From Methanocorpusculum sp. (GTDB lineage Archaea; Halobacteriota; Methanomicrobia; Methanomicrobiales; Methanocorpusculaceae): DNA of 64,000 nt. The position numbers were made by a program, and so were the translations under genes. Position 1 is the stretch's first letter; every line of letters begins with the position of its first letter. Positions 60,622-64,000 of this stretch are shown here, piece after piece. The stretch lies in assembly GCA_029987235.1 (NCBI GenBank), contig DALTWF010000007.1:1-64000 (forward strand), in the 5' to 3' direction. The notes beneath the pieces are model-generated. The model was not told the origin of the DNA, did no database searches, and was given only the letters and a program-made list of their open reading frames with translations.

Positions 60622-62985
60622 ATGACTCAAGAACCTGATTCACTGGTAAACATCGACATCCCGCATACGAAGAGGGGGGTTCATTCCCAGAAAATTCATC
60701 ATCTCCCCCCGAAATTAGAGTCTTTTGTTACTCATGTCCTGATTAATGATGAAATGCCCATAGAAAACAGGTTTGATCTGCTTGCTATGGGAATAAGTGC
60801 TTTAATCGGGCTTTTCGGCATTATTTTTTCCTTTATCAAGGGATATATTCCGTATTCTGCAATTCTTTTTGCGGTATTGCTTGCATTATCTCTCATAACA
60901 TTATTTTTGTATGTGTTTTGCGGATGGATAAAACAAAGTTACCTTGTTCATACCGTTTGCAACTCATTTTTCTTTATCCCCTGTTTCTTTTGTCTGCTTG
61001 GGGGTATTACGTCAGCACCGCTTCCGATTCTGATTCTTGGAGTCGTATGGCCGCTGTGTTTTACCTCCGGCAAAAAATCTGTTGTTATTTCCGTTGTGAG
61101 TATTCTCATCTATGCACTCCTTATCCTGCTGGATGTTTCATTTCCGGATGCTTTTCCGGTTCTGTATCAGTCAACCATATCCCAGGCTGCTGTAAATGTA
61201 ATCTGGGCACTTATTGTCGCAGTTATTATCAGCAGCATTCTTCTTGTCAAATCAGGACTGTATGAAAAACAGAAAAAACATATCGAAGCCCATGAATCGG
61301 AAATGAAAACTGTTATGAGCAGTCTTAAAGAGGCAGACCGTGCCAAAAACAAGTTTCTTGCAAATATGAGTCATGAAATCCGAACGCCGATGAACTCAAT
61401 TATTGGTATGAATCAACTTATTCTCAGGGAATCTGCGGATAAAAATATTCAGGATTATGCAGCAGTAATCGATCATGACAGCAAGGGACTTCTTTCAATC
61501 ATCAATGAAATTCTTGATTTGTCAAAAATCAGCGGGGGTAAACTGGAATTCAGACATGATTCTTATGATTTGAGAGATGTTCTGATGCGCTGCTGCTCGC
61601 AAATCTATCCGCTGATACTGGATAAAAAGCTTGACTGCAAAACGCATGTCAATCCAAAGACTCCTTCAAACCTTATCGGAGACACGATGCGTATTCAGCA
61701 GATACTCATCAATTTACTTTCAAATGCTATCAAATATACCGAGAAAGGTCTGATTACGTTTTCGCTGGACTACATGATGAATTCAGCATCTTCCGTCAGT
61801 CTTAAGATTGCAGTATCCGATACCGGCATAGGTATTTCAAAAGAGAATCTTCCAAAGATATTTGCACCCTTTTTGCGCATTGATTCAGAAAAAAGCTATA
61901 TTCAGGGAACAGGGCTTGGTTTATCCATCACCAAAGAAATCATTGAAGGTATGGGCGGAACTATTGAAGTTGAGAGCACGCCTGAGGTTGGTTCAACCTT
62001 TACAGTACTCATTCCTCAGGAAATCCAAGGAGATGGTGTTGTCGGGGAATTTGACCCTCATATTACGAATATGATTGAGGCTGCAGCCCGGGAACCGGAT
62101 AATGCATCCTTGTCGTATGCTCCGCTGTTTGTCTGTCCGTCGCTAAAAATACTCGTTGTTGATGATGTCGCATCAAACCTTCTGGTTTTCAGGCACCTTC
62201 TTAAAGAAACAAAAGCCCGGATTGATACAGCGTCAAGCGGTGCAGAATGTCTCAAGCGGGCAACCGAGTCTGCATATGATATCATCTTTCTTGATATCAT
62301 GATGCCGGAAATGACAGGAGAGGAGACACTTCAGAAACTCAGATATCTTCCGGACAACCGTTCAAAGGATGCGCCGGTAATTGCTTTGACAGCGAACGCT
62401 CTGGTCGGGGCACGTCAGGAATATCTGCAGAAAGGTTTTACCGATTATCTCTCAAAACCGGTTGAAGGGCACGGGCTTGAAGTAATGATTCAAAAGTATG
62501 TACCGAAATCAGCCTTTGCAGCACCTGATGTACCTGAAGCATCTGAAACATCTGAAGTACCTGAAGCACCTTCGTCAGAACAGTCTGCGGCAAAATCCGT
62601 ACCTTCAGCAGAGATTCATCCGAAACTCCAGAAATTTACTGATATCAGCGGGCTGTCGCCGGTGCTTGGCTTATCATACTGCGGGCGTGATGCTGATACG
62701 TATTATGAGGTACTCGGTTTATTTGTTTCTGATAATTTCCTGAAACGTATTGAGACGGCGTTTGCATCAGAAGAGTGGGAGACCTACCAAACCTTTATGC
62801 ACACGCTCAAAAACACGGCATTAACCATCGGTGCAAAACCGTTGAGTGAGATGGCAAAAGCACTTGAAACTGCAGCAGCGAAAAAGGATACTGCAGCAGT
62901 TACGGCAAACCATGCACAGCTGATGCATACCTATTCCGAACTCTTATCCGGGATTAAAGAAGCATCAAATGAATTTTCCTGTTGA
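60622..62985 (+). CDS. Membrane hybrid histidine kinase with receiver and Hpt domains
   Basis: A 787-residue sensor. Five or six membrane helices span about residues 45-215 without a large outer loop. A coiled-coil leads to the HisKA motif FLANMSHEIRTPMNSIIGM near residue 250. The ATPase domain has QQILINLLSNAIKYTE, DTGIGI and GTGLGLSITKEI. The receiver (about residues 510-630) has VVDDVASNLLV, FLDIMMPEMTG and DYLSKPV. A Pro/Glu/Ser linker and an Hpt domain with FMHTLKNTALTIGA end the protein. The layout is bacterial in type and suggests transfer. A final relay to the response regulator at 56572 is inferred. Confidence 0.92.
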   Translation: MTQEPDSLVNIDIPHTKRGVHSQKIHHLPPKLESFVTHVLINDEMPIENRFDLLAMGISALIGLFGIIFSFIKGYIPYSAILFAVLLALSLITLFLYVFCGWIKQSYLVHTVCNSFFFIPCFFCLLGGITSAPLPILILGVVWPLCFTSGKKSVVISVVSILIYALLILLDVSFPDAFPVLYQSTISQAAVNVIWALIVAVIISSILLVKSGLYEKQKKHIEAHESEMKTVMSSLKEADRAKNKFLANMSHEIRTPMNSIIGMNQLILRESADKNIQDYAAVIDHDSKGLLSIINEILDLSKISGGKLEFRHDSYDLRDVLMRCCSQIYPLILDKKLDCKTHVNPKTPSNLIGDTMRIQQILINLLSNAIKYTEKGLITFSLDYMMNSASSVSLKIAVSDTGIGISKENLPKIFAPFLRIDSEKSYIQGTGLGLSITKEIIEGMGGTIEVESTPEVGSTFTVLIPQEIQGDGVVGEFDPHITNMIEAAAREPDNASLSYAPLFVCPSLKILVVDDVASNLLVFRHLLKETKARIDTASSGAECLKRATESAYDIIFLDIMMPEMTGEETLQKLRYLPDNRSKDAPVIALTANALVGARQEYLQKGFTDYLSKPVEGHGLEVMIQKYVPKSAFAAPDVPEASETSEVPEAPSSEQSAAKSVPSAEIHPKLQKFTDISGLSPVLGLSYCGRDADTYYEVLGLFVSDNFLKRIETAFASEEWETYQTFMHTLKNTALTIGAKPLSEMAKALETAAAKKDTAAVTANHAQLMHTYSELLSGIKEASNEFSC

Positions 62986-63244
62986 AATAACCCGTTGAAA
63001 TACTCAGACATTCCCATTTTCCCGGAAATCCCTTAAATCCTTTGAGATAACTGTGCGTACATGAGCCGTTATACCTTTGCGCACCAAATATATAGTGTAA
63101 CGCTTTTTGCAGGTATTCAGCAAATCAGGCGCAGAAAACATGACTATTTCATGACGCCGACTTCGTTACATAGCACTGATTTCTGAACAGAACACGCCCG
63201 TACGTCCGAAAAAGTCACGGGCACACAGACAGATTAAACACAGA

Positions 63245-63493
63245 ATGGAAAACAAAACAGAATCCAAAGGCCCTGCAATGGTTTTTACTCCCCTTAAGCC
63301 GGGCTACAATGATGAGGATGAGATGAAAAAAGAAGAAAACATCGCTCGTCACAGGCATCACGACAGATTTGAAAACGGCAAACCTGTTGAAACACACTAT
63401 ACTGATGACTTGGGCCGCCGTCTGAACAAAAAAGAAGAAGAGTATCTCCTTGAAACCGGCGAAATCAAACGGTTTAAGAAGTATGACCCGTAA
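63245..63493 (+). CDS. Small charged protein of unknown function
   Basis: An 82-residue hydrophilic protein rich in Lys, Glu and His (ENIARHRHHDRFENGKPVET, then TDDLGRRLNKKEEEYLLETG). It is not recognised. A TATA-like AAATATATAGTG near 63090 is rather far for its promoter and could serve a longer leader. It overlaps the next gene by one base (TAATG), which supports translation of both. Confidence 0.55.
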   Translation: MENKTESKGPAMVFTPLKPGYNDEDEMKKEENIARHRHHDRFENGKPVETHYTDDLGRRLNKKEEEYLLETGEIKRFKKYDP

Positions 63494-63738
63494 TGCGCAT
63501 GCGCCGGTGGTCTGATTTTTCAGTTCTCCGCGAGCGGGATACGTTTCTTTCTTTATACTGTTCGGCGCCGGATGTAAAGACGCTTGAACAGCAGTACGGG
63601 TTTACCTTCCGGCAGTATCGCTTAGCGTATGAGTATCATACGCGCCGGATGTCAGCGCTTGCAGTGCTTATTGCACGGCGGGAAATGCTGAAAAACAGAG
63701 AGAAAAAGAGACGGGCAGGGGTAAAAGATGCGGGGTGA
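63493..63738 (+). CDS. Small basic protein of unknown function
   Basis: An 81-residue protein (MRMRRWSDFSVLRERDTFLS, later FRQYRLAYEYHTRRMSALAV), mostly helical and basic. The middle LEQQYGFTFRQYRLAY could be a helix-turn-helix, but I do not recognise a family. It is coupled to the upstream 82-residue gene. Confidence 0.5.
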   Translation: MRMRRWSDFSVLRERDTFLSLYCSAPDVKTLEQQYGFTFRQYRLAYEYHTRRMSALAVLIARREMLKNREKKRRAGVKDAG

Positions 63739-63797
63739 TGGGGATTCATCAGTTCCGCTTTTCCTTTTTCACGCATCTCTTTTTTTCAATTCAGCAC

Positions 63798-64000
63798 TCA
63801 TTTTTTATTTTTAAATTTATTTTCATCACTGAGTATTTTCCATACCACTCCGTTAGATTCCTTCCACCGGATGATATGCAAATCCGTTTCCGGATTTTCT
63901 GCCAGTTCCCTGATGCAGCGGGAGGCAAGGCAGGAACTGATATTCAGGGCGGCAGCTACATTTTTTGAGCGGAAATACGGGGAATTTCCTTCATCACGAT
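63798..64000 (-). CDS. C-terminal end of a winged-helix-like protein (partial)
   Basis: An open frame runs in from the right edge on the minus strand and stops at 63798. The visible 66 residues contain FRSKNVAAALNISSCLASRC and end LSDENKFKNKK. The region aligns by eye with the C-terminal domain of the response regulator at 56572 (KSRTIASELGISSFQAAHLL), suggesting a second regulator of that type. Its N-terminal domain is outside the window. Confidence 0.6.
   Translation of the reverse strand, partial: RDEGNSPYFRSKNVAAALNISSCLASRCIRELAENPETDLHIIRWKESNGVVWKILSDENKFKNKK

Noticed and set aside
56572..63738. Integrated provirus or transposon
   Set aside because: No integrase, transposase, terminase, capsid gene or flanking direct repeat was seen, so the region is only described as accessory-looking.

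Overview
The window reads as the chromosome of a euryarchaeal methanogen, most likely of the order Methanomicrobiales and possibly Methanocorpusculum-like (the order is inferred from gene content, the genus is only a guess). Archaeal markers are eIF2 alpha and gamma, the eukaryote-type ribosomal proteins L44e, S27e, S27ae, S24e, L40e and S3ae, Spt4 and RpoE', PriS and GINS, RadA, Nop10, Kae1-Bud32, Pcc1, glycerol-1-phosphate dehydrogenase, the STT3/AglB oligosaccharyltransferase and CofD of coenzyme F420 synthesis. TATA boxes lie about 25 bases before many starts. No gene of the methanogenesis core itself is present.

Layout. 1-2324: a truncated gene end and two glycosyltransferases. 2527-7864: a four-gene UDP-GlcNAc operon (glmM, true glmU, a second GlmU-like nucleotidyltransferase, glmS). 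8026-12136: the conserved archaeal information-processing operon priS, GINS, rpl44e, rps27e, eIF2 alpha, nop10, PAC2. 12185-15907: Elp3, UPF0058, UPF0179 and egsA. 15919-24347: DUF63, the lysine genes dapL and lysA, RPA, a J-domain protein, a NOG1-type GTPase, an HTH-CBS regulator and a PRC-barrel protein. 24381-26066: phosphoglycolate phosphatase and RadA. 26384-31268: three tRNAs (Thr, Val, Gly), a flavoprotein, and the rps15, RecJ-like, pcc1, rps3ae block with a possible small RNA in front. 31339-39714: HtpX, a Bles03-like protein and a second information-processing operon running from eIF2 gamma to L40e. 39760-44816: STT3 and a minimal SUF system (sufCB plus a cysteine-containing protein). 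45090-48351: a 50-residue protein followed by homologues of bacterial MrfB and MrfA DNA-repair proteins. 48372-55456: two phenylacetate-CoA ligases with an ACT protein, a ComEC-like hydrolase, CofD and an ABC1 kinase. 56036-64000: an accessory-looking region with small membrane proteins, a CAAX-type protease, a flavodoxin-ferredoxin, a response regulator, a large hybrid histidine kinase and unrecognised small genes.

The two most interesting signals are regulatory or structural. First, the promoters of radA and of the mrfB-mrfA-like operon share an identical 23-base block containing the palindrome CGGACCGCGCGGTCCG placed directly against the TATA box. This suggests a common DNA-damage operator in an archaeon. 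Second, three unrelated intergenic regions contain short arrays of a degenerate element with an exact 30-base period and a GTCA-N-TGAC core, a spacing that equals the DNA bound by one archaeal histone dimer.
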